Assembly: GCA_020625635.1 (NCBI GenBank)
Contig: JAHLBL010000023.1
Coordinates: 1-12,956 of the forward strand
Direction: 5' to 3'
Source: a bacterium
GTDB taxonomy: Bacteria; Bacillota; Clostridia; Oscillospirales; Acutalibacteraceae
DNA: 12,956 nucleotides
The translations under genes were made by a program, and so were the position numbers. Of the stretch, positions 6,879 to 12,595 are shown piece after piece. Each line of letters starts with the position of its first letter. The first letter of the stretch is position 1. The notes below the pieces were generated by a model. It made no database searches. It was given only the letters and a program-made list of their open reading frames with translations, and had not been told where the DNA came from.

Positions 6879-7717
6879 CTGTTCTCCAGCTCCTTTGCCG
6901 CGTCGGCGCAGAGCCGCTCTATATCGCTCACATCGTAGCTGCTGCCGTTCCAGTGGCGGTGAGCGACGACCGCCTGCCACACGAGCATCGATATACCGCC
7001 GACGGCATTCGCGCCGTTAGCCTTAGCCTTCTTCACAAGGACGGTGTCGAGCGGATTGTAAACCGCGTCAAAGACGTTCGCGCAGCGCGAGAGCTGAGCG
7101 TCGCTGACGGGCTGGGCGTCGGTGTTCGGCGACATTCCGACGGGTGTGCCGTTAATAAGCGTATCTATTTCGCCGTCGAGCTCGCTTACATCAATACAGC
7201 TTATCCGCGCGTTCGGGAGCGCGGACCTGATCTCCGCGGCGAGCTTCTCCGCCTTTTCAAGGCTCTTCCGCCTTACGGCGAGCTCCGCTTCGGCTCCGCT
7301 GAGCACAGCCTCGTAAGCCATAGTGCGCGCCACTCCGCCGCAGCCGAGGATAACCGCGCGTCGGTTCAGCGGTATGCCCGCGTACTCAAGCGCCTTTAAA
7401 AAACCGTCGGGGTCGGTAGTGAAGCCCTCAGCCGCGCCGTCACGGTTGAGCACCGTATTGACGCTGCCGTACATACGTGCCTTTGAGTCGATTTTATCGA
7501 GCAGGGGTATAATCGCCTGCTTGTTGGGAATCGTGATATTGTAGCCGTCGAGCCTTCTCAGAACCAAGTCGTACTCGGCGGCGAGTTTTTCGGGGGCAAT
7601 ATCGAGCACGCCGTACTCAGCGTCAACGCCCGCAAGCGCAAAGAGCCTGCTGTGTATAAACGGCGACATCGTATGACCGATGGGGTGACCGATTACGACA
7701 TACCTGCCTTTTTTCAT
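6875..7717 (-). CDS. aroE: Shikimate dehydrogenase
   Basis: It reduces 3-dehydroshikimate to shikimate. The 280-aa protein opens with the substrate-binding part: GHPIGHTMSP (10-19), NITIPNK with catalytic Lys66, GSVNTV (Asn87) and TTD with catalytic Asp102. The nucleotide-binding domain follows with GCGGVAR (125-131). A basic R149-R150-K151 sits where the NRT motif binds the NADP phosphate, so NADPH is the likely cofactor. The C-terminal GGISMLVWQA matches the family's late substrate loop. It is the first gene of the aro operon, with GGGAGG about nine bases before the ATG, and it overlaps aroK by four bases. It is full length and typical; the quinate-using paralogue is less likely given the biosynthetic context. 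Confidence 0.95.
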   Translation of the reverse strand: MKKGRYVVIGHPIGHTMSPFIHSRLFALAGVDAEYGVLDIAPEKLAAEYDLVLRRLDGYNITIPNKQAIIPLLDKIDSKARMYGSVNTVLNRDGAAEGFTTDPDGFLKALEYAGIPLNRRAVILGCGGVARTMAYEAVLSGAEAELAVRRKSLEKAEKLAAEIRSALPNARISCIDVSELDGEIDTLINGTPVGMSPNTDAQPVSDAQLSRCANVFDAVYNPLDTVLVKKAKANGANAVGGISMLVWQAVVAHRHWNGSSYDVSDIERLCADAAKELENR

Positions 7718-7789
7718 AAAAACGCCTCCCTTATTTATACACGCGAAAAAAATAATCTTAAATAAATAGTAAAATTTTTGAAATAATTA

Positions 7790-7818
7790 TTGACAAAGCG
7801 TTCATTTACTAATAATAT
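7790..7818 (+). promoter_or_regulatory. Strong sigma-A-type promoter of acpP
   Basis: A perfect TTGACA (7790-7795), a 17-base spacer and TAATAT (7813-7818) lie upstream of acpP. Transcription should start near 7825 and give a 5' leader of about 108 bases. A strong promoter fits the high demand for acyl carrier protein. Confidence 0.8.
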
Positions 7819-7843
7819 AGTCTAGTAAACAACGGTCAGTCAA
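7814..7843 (-). promoter_or_regulatory. Candidate promoter of the aro operon (reads toward aroE)
   Basis: On the reverse strand TTGACT (7843-7838), an 18-base spacer and TATATT (7819-7814) make a good sigma-A match. The expected start near 7807 leaves an AT-rich leader of about 90 bases before aroE. The -10 box overlaps the acpP -10 box on the other strand, so the two promoters probably compete or are regulated together. A weaker alternative on the same strand is TTGTCA (7796-7791) with TACTAT (7771-7766), a 19-base spacer. Confidence 0.55.
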
Positions 7844-7854
7844 CCGACTAATCC

Positions 7855-7911
7855 ATTGTAACAAAAAACCGCGGTTTTGTCTATAGATATGCCGAAACGC
7901 GGGATTACAAT
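7855..7911 (+). promoter_or_regulatory. Structured 5' leader of acpP (nested inverted repeats)
   Basis: Within the expected acpP transcript, ATTGTAA (7855-7861) can pair with TTACAAT (7905-7911). Between them lies the 14-base perfect palindrome AAAACCGCGGTTTT (7865-7878). CCGCG (7869-7873) can instead pair with CGCGG (7898-7902), so two mutually exclusive folds are possible. The structure ends eight bases ahead of the AGGAGG (7919-7924). It matches no riboswitch I recognise. It could act as RNA structure, as a DNA operator, or be a chance arrangement. Confidence 0.4.
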
Positions 7912-7932
7912 AATTCACAGGAGGATTTTCAA

Positions 7933-8160
7933 ATGGTATTAGAAAAAGTAAAAGCTATCTTAGCTGAGCAGTTTGACGTTGATGAGGACAAGATCACAGA
8001 GGCAACAGACCTTCAGGACGATTTAGGCGCTGATTCGCTCGACGTTGTAGACCTTCTTATGTCTATTGAGGACGAGTTCGAGATTGAAGTTCCCGATGAT
8101 GAAATCGAAAACATCAAGACAGTTGGCGCGCTCGTAAACTATATCGAGGCTAACTCCTGA
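7933..8160 (+). CDS. acpP: Acyl carrier protein
   Basis: This small acidic cytosolic protein carries growing acyl chains in fatty acid synthesis on a 4'-phosphopantetheine arm. It has 75 residues, the usual size. The prosthetic group site is Ser35 in GADSLDVVDL, followed by the conserved acidic recognition helix (SIEDEFEIEVPDDE). AGGAGG lies nine bases before the ATG. The gene is a single-gene unit: a strong promoter and structured leader lie in front and a terminator hairpin behind. Its codons (TTA, GAA, GTA, GCT) are more AT-rich than those of the aro genes, as is common for very highly expressed genes. It is divergent from the aro operon and is followed by degV, whose family also handles fatty acids. 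A polyketide or D-alanyl carrier is unlikely given the sequence and isolation. Confidence 0.96.
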   Translation: MVLEKVKAILAEQFDVDEDKITEATDLQDDLGADSLDVVDLLMSIEDEFEIEVPDDEIENIKTVGALVNYIEANS

Positions 8161-8176
8161 TTATTGAACGACTGAC

Positions 8177-8213
8177 ACAGGGCTTTCTCACAGGAGAAGG
8201 CCCTGTATTATTT
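8177..8213 (+). terminator. Rho-independent terminator after acpP
   Basis: ACAGGGCTTTCTC (8177-8189) pairs with GAGAAGGCCCTGT (8194-8206) in a 13-pair stem with one T-G wobble and a 4-base loop, followed by ATTATTT. The T run is short, so some read-through into degV is possible. Confidence 0.75.
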
Positions 8214-8235
8214 AAGGCAATCAAAAAAACACTTT

Positions 8236-8267
8236 GCAATCCGCGCATTTAAATTACGCGGTATTGC
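8236..8267 (+). other. Inverted repeat between acpP terminator and degV start
   Basis: GCAAT-CCGCG (8236-8245) pairs with CGCGG-T-ATTGC (8257-8267), a 10-pair stem with one bulged T and an 11-base AT-rich loop. It ends eight bases before the degV ribosome binding site (AGGGG, 8275-8279). No U-run follows, so it is not a typical terminator. It may be an operator or a leader structure that controls degV. No clear promoter is visible between the acpP terminator and degV. Confidence 0.35.
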
Positions 8268-8285
8268 CAAAAACAGGGGTACATT

Positions 8286-9158
8286 ATGAGTAAAGTCGCA
8301 ATCATTACCGACAGCAACAGCGGTATCACACAGCAGCAGGCAAAGGAATACGGCGTTTCGGTCATTCCGATGCCGTTCTACATAGACGAGGAGCTCTGCT
8401 ACGAGGGCGTTTCGCTCTCGCAGGAGGAGTTCTACGAAAAGCTTAAAAACGACGTTGAGATAAACACCTCCCAACCCTCCCCCGCCGATCTTACATTCCT
8501 TTGGGAGGAAATGCTCGCGACACACGACGAAATCGTTTATATCCCGATGTCCAGCGGTCTGAGCAACTCCTGCCAGACAGCAAAGATAATGGCTCAGGAA
8601 TACGACGGAAAGGTCGAGGTCGTCAACAACCAGCGAATCTCCGTAACCCAGAAGCAGAGTGTTCTGGACGCGGTCGCCCTCGCCGAGAGCGGAAAAACCG
8701 CGGCTGAGATCCGCGAGATCCTCGAGAAGGAGAAGTTCGAGAGCAGTATCTACATCACCCTCGACACCCTTAAATATCTCAAGAAGGGCGGACGCATAAC
8801 GCCTGCCGCCGCGGCTATCGGCACGGTTCTTAACCTCAAGCCCGTGCTCCAGATTCAGGGCGAAAAGCTCGATTCGTTCAAGAAGGCGCGCGGAAAGGAA
8901 GCCGCCAAGAAGATTATGATCGAGGCTGTAAAGAACGATCTGGAGAACAAGTACAAGGGCGTTGACAAGAGCAAGATCCATATGCACGCCGCGTACTCTG
9001 GCAATCCCGAGGAGGCTGAGCAGTGGGTGAAGGAGCTCGAGGAGAATTTCCCCGGCTTTGAAATCAACGCTGACCCGCTGTCGCTGAGCGTATCATGTCA
9101 CATCGGTCACGGAGCGCTCGCCGTAGCGACCTCAAAATCAATCGACGAATATCTTTAA
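8286..9158 (+). CDS. DegV family fatty-acid-binding protein (FakB-like)
   Basis: DegV proteins bind a long-chain fatty acid in a buried pocket. Members called FakB present it to the kinase FakA, which makes acyl-phosphate for phospholipid synthesis. The 290-aa protein shows the family pattern: ITDSNSGI near the N-terminus, TSQPSP (Thr61, Ser62), SSGLSNS with Ser93, LKYLKKGGRI in the middle, and HIGHGALAV (His272) near the C-terminus. These match the positions that touch the fatty-acid carboxylate in characterised FakB proteins. There is no signal peptide or membrane segment. AGGGG lies upstream of the ATG. The gene follows acpP on the same strand, with a terminator and an inverted repeat between, and has its own terminator. 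No FakA is present in the window. Family assignment is firm; the lipid bound is unknown. Confidence 0.92.
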   Translation: MSKVAIITDSNSGITQQQAKEYGVSVIPMPFYIDEELCYEGVSLSQEEFYEKLKNDVEINTSQPSPADLTFLWEEMLATHDEIVYIPMSSGLSNSCQTAKIMAQEYDGKVEVVNNQRISVTQKQSVLDAVALAESGKTAAEIREILEKEKFESSIYITLDTLKYLKKGGRITPAAAAIGTVLNLKPVLQIQGEKLDSFKKARGKEAAKKIMIEAVKNDLENKYKGVDKSKIHMHAAYSGNPEEAEQWVKELEENFPGFEINADPLSLSVSCHIGHGALAVATSKSIDEYL

Positions 9159-9168
9159 TAACTTACAC

Positions 9169-9208
9169 GGGACGGCTTATTCGGAAGAATGAGCCGCCCT
9201 CTTTTTCT
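9169..9208 (+). terminator. Rho-independent terminator after degV
   Basis: GGGACGGCTTATTC (9169-9182) pairs with GAATGAGCCGCCC (9187-9199), with one bulged A, one wobble pair and a GGAA tetraloop. It is followed by TCTTTTTCT. It lies 10 bases after the degV stop. Confidence 0.88.
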
Positions 9209-9243
9209 GTCAGCTTAATATATGTACAAAAATACCATAGAAA

Positions 9244-9260
9244 AACAAAAACTTTTTGTT
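9244..9260 (+). promoter_or_regulatory. 17-base perfect palindrome at the symporter promoter (candidate operator)
   Basis: AACAAAAA (9244-9251), a central C, and TTTTTGTT (9253-9260) form an exact inverted repeat. It abuts and overlaps the first two bases of the predicted -35 box, a usual place for a repressor or activator site. The A/T runs could also simply bend DNA or act as an UP element. Confidence 0.4.
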
Positions 9261-9287
9261 GATTATTTAATTATTATCATATATAAT
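9259..9287 (+). promoter_or_regulatory. Sigma-A-type promoter of the symporter gene
   Basis: TTGATT (9259-9264), a 17-base spacer and a perfect TATAAT (9282-9287) lie just after the degV terminator. The expected start is near 9294, leaving about 24 bases before the ATG at 9318. Confidence 0.7.
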
Positions 9288-9317
9288 GGGGTTAATATTA
9301 TTAAAAAGGGGTATTCT

Positions 9318-10766
9318 ATGGATAGTATCGCGAATTTCTTTGGCGGCTTATGGAACGGCTTTAACAGTATGCTCGAGGAAGCTGCGGGGTTTATGTCATT
9401 CCCGCTGCTGACGATCGTACTGATTCTGGCGGGACTTTTCTTTACGTTCCGCACCCGCTTTGTACAGGTAAGGCTTTTGGGCGAGTCGTGCAAGCTGATT
9501 ATGGAGAAGCCCGCGGGCGACCAGAAGGTCTCGTCGTTTCAGGCGCTGATGGTCTCCACCGCGTCACGCGTAGGCACGGGCAACATCATCGGCGTATCGT
9601 CGGCAATCTGCATAGGCGGCGCGGGAGCGTGCTTCTGGATGTGGATTATGTGCATCGTCGGAGCGTCCTCGGCGTTTATCGAGAGTACTCTCGCGCAGAT
9701 TTTCAAGCAGAAGGACAAGAACGGCGGCTGCTACGGCGGTCCCGCGTACTATATCGAAAAGGCGCTGAAGCTCCCGATCATCTCGGGCGTTTTCTGTGTG
9801 CTTCTTATCGCCACATACGCGTTCGGCTTCAATATGCTGTGCTCGTATAACTTACAGTCCACCTTCTCCGCGTATTCCTTCTACGACGAGACCTGGACTC
9901 CCGTGATCTGCGGCGGCGTGCTCGCGCTTGCGGTAGCCTTCTGCCTTATGGGCGGCGGAAAGAGAATAATCGGACTGACCGAGAAAGTCGTTCCCGTTAT
10001 GGGTATTCTCTACGTACTCCTCTCCCTCATCGTTATCGGTATAAACTACGCGAACATACCCGCTATGTTCGGCGATATTTTCAGCAACGCCTTTGACTTC
10101 AACGCCATCTTCGGCGGACTGACGGGCTCATGCATCGTGCTCGGAATCAAGCGCGGACTGTTCTCCAACGAGGCGGGTGTCGGCTCGGCTCCGAACGCGT
10201 CGGCTTCGGCGGACGTAACTCACCCAGTAAAGCAGGGGCTTGTACAGACCGTCTCCGTTTACATAGACACTATCCTGCTCTGCACAGCTACGGCTCTTAT
10301 GTGTCTCTGCACGGGAATCGCACACGACAAATCCGTCGCGGGAGCTCCCTATGTACAGCAGGCTATCCAGACCGTGTTCGGCGATATAGGTCCCGTCTTT
10401 ATCACCGTAGCGATGGTGCTCTTCGGGTTCACTACGCTGCTCGGCAACCTCTACTACGTTGACAACGCGCTCGCGTACCTCAACGGCAAGAAGCTCCCGT
10501 CAAAAACATTTATGAAGGTTTTCTACACGGTCTGCGTGCTCGTTATCTTTGGCGGAGCGCTTATGGAGATGGACGCAGTATGGAACATCGCCGACATCCT
10601 TATGGGCGGTATGACGCTTATCAACATACCGTGCTGCGCGGTTCTGTCGGGTATAGCGGTCAAAGCCCTGCGCGACTTTGAGCGCCAGAAAAAGAAAAAG
10701 CTCAACCCCGTTTTCAAGGCAAAGGATATCGGGCTCGACTCCTCGGCGCTGAGCTTCTGGAAATAA
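9318..10766 (+). CDS. Sodium:alanine/glycine symporter family transporter (AGCS)
   Basis: This integral membrane protein imports a small neutral amino acid (alanine, glycine or possibly glutamine) with sodium. From the ATG at 9318 (MDSIANFFGGLWNG) it has 482 residues, the normal family length, with about ten hydrophobic segments. Family signatures are TASRVGTGNIIGV (81-93), ENG-type loop GGCYGGPAYYIEKAL (136-150) and FSNEAGVGSAPNASA (282-296). The frame continues 32 codons upstream to 9222, but that stretch covers the promoter and is AT-rich. AAGGGG at 9305-9310 supports 9318. It is a single-gene unit with its own promoter and a strong terminator. The nearby palindrome suggests regulation, but no regulator is adjacent apart from the fructose-linked DeoR gene downstream. 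The substrate cannot be assigned from sequence alone. Confidence 0.94.
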   Translation: MDSIANFFGGLWNGFNSMLEEAAGFMSFPLLTIVLILAGLFFTFRTRFVQVRLLGESCKLIMEKPAGDQKVSSFQALMVSTASRVGTGNIIGVSSAICIGGAGACFWMWIMCIVGASSAFIESTLAQIFKQKDKNGGCYGGPAYYIEKALKLPIISGVFCVLLIATYAFGFNMLCSYNLQSTFSAYSFYDETWTPVICGGVLALAVAFCLMGGGKRIIGLTEKVVPVMGILYVLLSLIVIGINYANIPAMFGDIFSNAFDFNAIFGGLTGSCIVLGIKRGLFSNEAGVGSAPNASASADVTHPVKQGLVQTVSVYIDTILLCTATALMCLCTGIAHDKSVAGAPYVQQAIQTVFGDIGPVFITVAMVLFGFTTLLGNLYYVDNALAYLNGKKLPSKTFMKVFYTVCVLVIFGGALMEMDAVWNIADILMGGMTLINIPCCAVLSGIAVKALRDFERQKKKKLNPVFKAKDIGLDSSALSFWK

Positions 10767-10786
10767 AATCAAATACTTCCGCACAC

Positions 10787-10832
10787 TACGGAGAAATGAT
10801 TATCTTCAGTCATTTCTCCGTATATTTTTTAT
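10787..10832 (+). terminator. Rho-independent terminator after the symporter gene
   Basis: TACGGAGAAATGA (10787-10799) pairs perfectly with TCATTTCTCCGTA (10810-10822), a 13-pair stem with a 10-base loop, followed by TATTTTTTAT. It is a strong intrinsic terminator. Confidence 0.93.
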
Positions 10833-10859
10833 AATTTGTATAAAAAAACAGACAATATT

Positions 10860-10875
10860 TGAAAACATTTAATCA
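10860..10875 (+). promoter_or_regulatory. Imperfect palindrome upstream of the fru promoter (candidate operator)
   Basis: TGAAAACATTTAATCA is an imperfect inverted repeat (10 of 16 positions symmetric, ends TGA/TCA) placed seven bases before the -35 box. It loosely resembles a catabolite-responsive element but lacks the central CG. It could equally be a site for the DeoR protein encoded just downstream. The evidence is weak. Confidence 0.22.
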
Positions 10876-10882
10876 TTTCTTA

Positions 10883-10910
10883 TTGACTTTGCTTAACTTC
10901 GTGGTATAAT
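10883..10910 (+). promoter_or_regulatory. Sigma-A-type promoter of the fructose operon
   Basis: TTGACT (10883-10888), a 16-base spacer and a perfect TATAAT (10905-10910) with TGG just before it (extended -10). The start near 10917 leaves a leader of only about 15 bases before the regulator gene, so little room exists for leader-based control. Confidence 0.8.
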
Positions 10911-10931
10911 AAAACAGAGAGGTGATTAAAT

Positions 10932-11681
10932 TTGCTCAGTCAGGAACGATATCAATTAATTCTGGATATTATCAACGAACGCAACACCGTCACCGTAGCC
11001 GAACTGGCTCGCGAGCTGCGCACATCCGAATCCACGATACGTCGTGATTTAACGGCGCTTGACGAGCTGGGCAAGATACGTAAGTTCTTCGGAGGAGCCA
11101 CGACCAACAATCCCATAGAGGGCTTTGACGAGGACTCGATAAGTGTTCGCGAAACAAAAATGAGCGAAGAAAAAACAGCCATAGCCAAATACGCCGCCAC
11201 GCTGATAAACGATCAGGACTTCGTATTTATCGACGCGGGAACCACCACGGCGAGGCTGATTGACTTTATTACAAACACCAACGCAACATACATCACAAAC
11301 GGCATCACTCACGGCAGAAAGCTGATTCACAACGGGATGAAGACCTACATCATCGGCGGCAAAATCAAGAGAGTCACCGAGGCGATCATCGGTACGGAGG
11401 GAATAACCCTGCTGAGGAACTTCAATTTCTCGAAGGCGTTTATGGGCACCAACGGAATCGACATCAACGCGGGCTTCACCACCCCCGACATTGAAGAAGC
11501 CATGGTCAAGGAAGTTGTTATTAAAAAGGCGTACACGTCGTTTATGCTCGCCGACAGCTCAAAATTCAGGCGCGTGTTCCCCGTTTCCTTCGCCGAGCTG
11601 CAGAAATGCTGCATTATCACAGACAAAGTACCTGACATCAGGTTCCGTAACGAAACAATTATCAAGGAGGTTATGAGATGA
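10932..11681 (+). CDS. DeoR/GlpR-family transcriptional regulator of the fructose operon (FruR-like)
   Basis: This is a sugar-phosphate-responsive repressor, 249 aa. An N-terminal DeoR helix-turn-helix (about residues 6-57) contains VAELARELRTSESTIRRDL, the family signature. The C-terminal sensor domain resembles ribose-phosphate isomerase and has DAGTTT (101-106), ITNGI (121-125), IIGGKI (140-145) and MGTNGIDINAGFTTPD (171-186). Translation starts at TTG (10932): GAGGTGATT lies at good spacing and the resulting MLSQERYQLIL is the typical DeoR N-terminus. It overlaps fruK by four bases (ATGA) and leads a regulator-kinase-PTS operon. It therefore probably represses its own operon and is released by fructose-1-phosphate or a related sugar phosphate. 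The effector is inferred from context. Confidence 0.93.
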   Translation: MLSQERYQLILDIINERNTVTVAELARELRTSESTIRRDLTALDELGKIRKFFGGATTNNPIEGFDEDSISVRETKMSEEKTAIAKYAATLINDQDFVFIDAGTTTARLIDFITNTNATYITNGITHGRKLIHNGMKTYIIGGKIKRVTEAIIGTEGITLLRNFNFSKAFMGTNGIDINAGFTTPDIEEAMVKEVVIKKAYTSFMLADSSKFRRVFPVSFAELQKCCIITDKVPDIRFRNETIIKEVMR

Positions 11682-12580
11682 TTTACACCGTGACTCTCAA
11701 TCCGTCAATCGACTACATTGTTCATATGGACGGTCTCACACTCGGCATAACCAACCGAACCGTAAGCGAGGAGTACTACTACGGCGGCAAGGGAATCAAC
11801 GTATCCTGCGTACTCGCCGAGCTCGACCTCGACAGCACCGCCATCGGCTTTACGGCGGGCTTTACGGGCGAGGCGATTGAAAAGGGTATCAAAAACGAGA
11901 GGATCACTACAGAATTCATCCGCCTTAAGAGCGGGATGTCCCGAATCAACATCAAAATCAAAGCGGGCGAGGAAACCGAGATAAACGGTCAGGGACCCGA
12001 TATCTCCCCTGAGGAGCTCGAACAGCTTATGCAGAAGCTCGACGACATCAAAGACGGCGACACTCTCGTGCTGGCGGGAAGCATCCCCAGCACACTTCCC
12101 GACGACGTCTACGAGAAGATGCTCGAGAGGATCGACGGCAAGGCGGTAAGGATCGTGGTAGACGCGACAAAGAAGCTCCTCCTCAACTCGCTGAAATATC
12201 ATCCCTTCCTTATAAAGCCCAACCGTCAGGAGCTCTCCGAGATCTTCGGCGTTGAGGTAAAAAGCGAGGAGGACACCGAACGCTACGCCAAGGAGCTCCA
12301 GAAGATGGGCGCAAGGAACGTGCTTATCTCACTCGGAGGCGAGGGCGCTATGCTTATCGATGAATACGGCCAGAAGCACAAGGCGGGCGTACTCAAGGAG
12401 AAGGTAATCAACACGGTAGGCTCAGGCGATTCCATGGTAGCGGGATTCGTCGCGGGCTACGAAAAGGAACAGAGCTACCCATTCGCGCTGAAATTAGGCA
12501 GTGTGTGCGGAAACGCTACGGCGTTCCTGCCCGGACTTGCCACAAAGGAAAAAATAAATGAGCTGTTAACAAAATTCTAA
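11678..12580 (+). CDS. fruK: 1-phosphofructokinase (PfkB family)
   Basis: It phosphorylates fructose-1-phosphate, delivered by the PTS, to fructose-1,6-bisphosphate for glycolysis. The 300-aa protein has the PfkB fold landmarks: TLNPSIDY (6-13), the sugar-binding GGKGINVS (36-43), EINGQGP (101-107) typical of the FruK/LacC subgroup, IKPNRQE (179-185) and the anion-hole motif NTVGSGDSMVAGF with catalytic Asp251. AAGGAGG precedes the ATG, which overlaps the regulator stop by four bases. An EIIA-Fru gene follows 15 bases later, so fructose-1-phosphate is the likely substrate rather than tagatose-6-phosphate (LacC), though the families are close. It is full length with no odd features. Confidence 0.95.
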   Translation: MIYTVTLNPSIDYIVHMDGLTLGITNRTVSEEYYYGGKGINVSCVLAELDLDSTAIGFTAGFTGEAIEKGIKNERITTEFIRLKSGMSRINIKIKAGEETEINGQGPDISPEELEQLMQKLDDIKDGDTLVLAGSIPSTLPDDVYEKMLERIDGKAVRIVVDATKKLLLNSLKYHPFLIKPNRQELSEIFGVEVKSEEDTERYAKELQKMGARNVLISLGGEGAMLIDEYGQKHKAGVLKEKVINTVGSGDSMVAGFVAGYEKEQSYPFALKLGSVCGNATAFLPGLATKEKINELLTKF

Positions 12581-12595
12581 AAAGGAGGATATCGT

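Noticed and set aside
6879..6980. Longer aroK start adding 34 residues
   Set aside because: The extra residues are arginine-rich translation of aroE in another frame. The ATG at 6878 has a ribosome binding site and the typical shikimate kinase N-terminus.
966..7717. Idea that the aro cluster is a novel or horizontally acquired pathway
   Set aside because: Each gene is a full-length, motif-complete member of a known family, and base usage is uniform across the operon. It reads as ordinary core metabolism.
7718..7807. Possible leader peptide or attenuator in the aro leader (a 15-codon frame from the ATG at 7805)
   Set aside because: It would begin almost at the predicted transcript start with no ribosome binding site. 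It has no run of Phe, Tyr or Trp codons, and no terminator hairpin or T-box sequence is visible before aroE.
8208..8987. A 259-codon minus-strand open frame opposite degV
   Set aside because: The protein is Leu/Val-rich in a way that mirrors degV codons, and its end runs into the acpP terminator region. The degV frame has all family motifs.
9222..9317. Longer symporter start adding 32 residues
   Set aside because: This stretch contains the predicted promoter and transcript start, and family members begin near the 9318 ATG, which has its own ribosome binding site.
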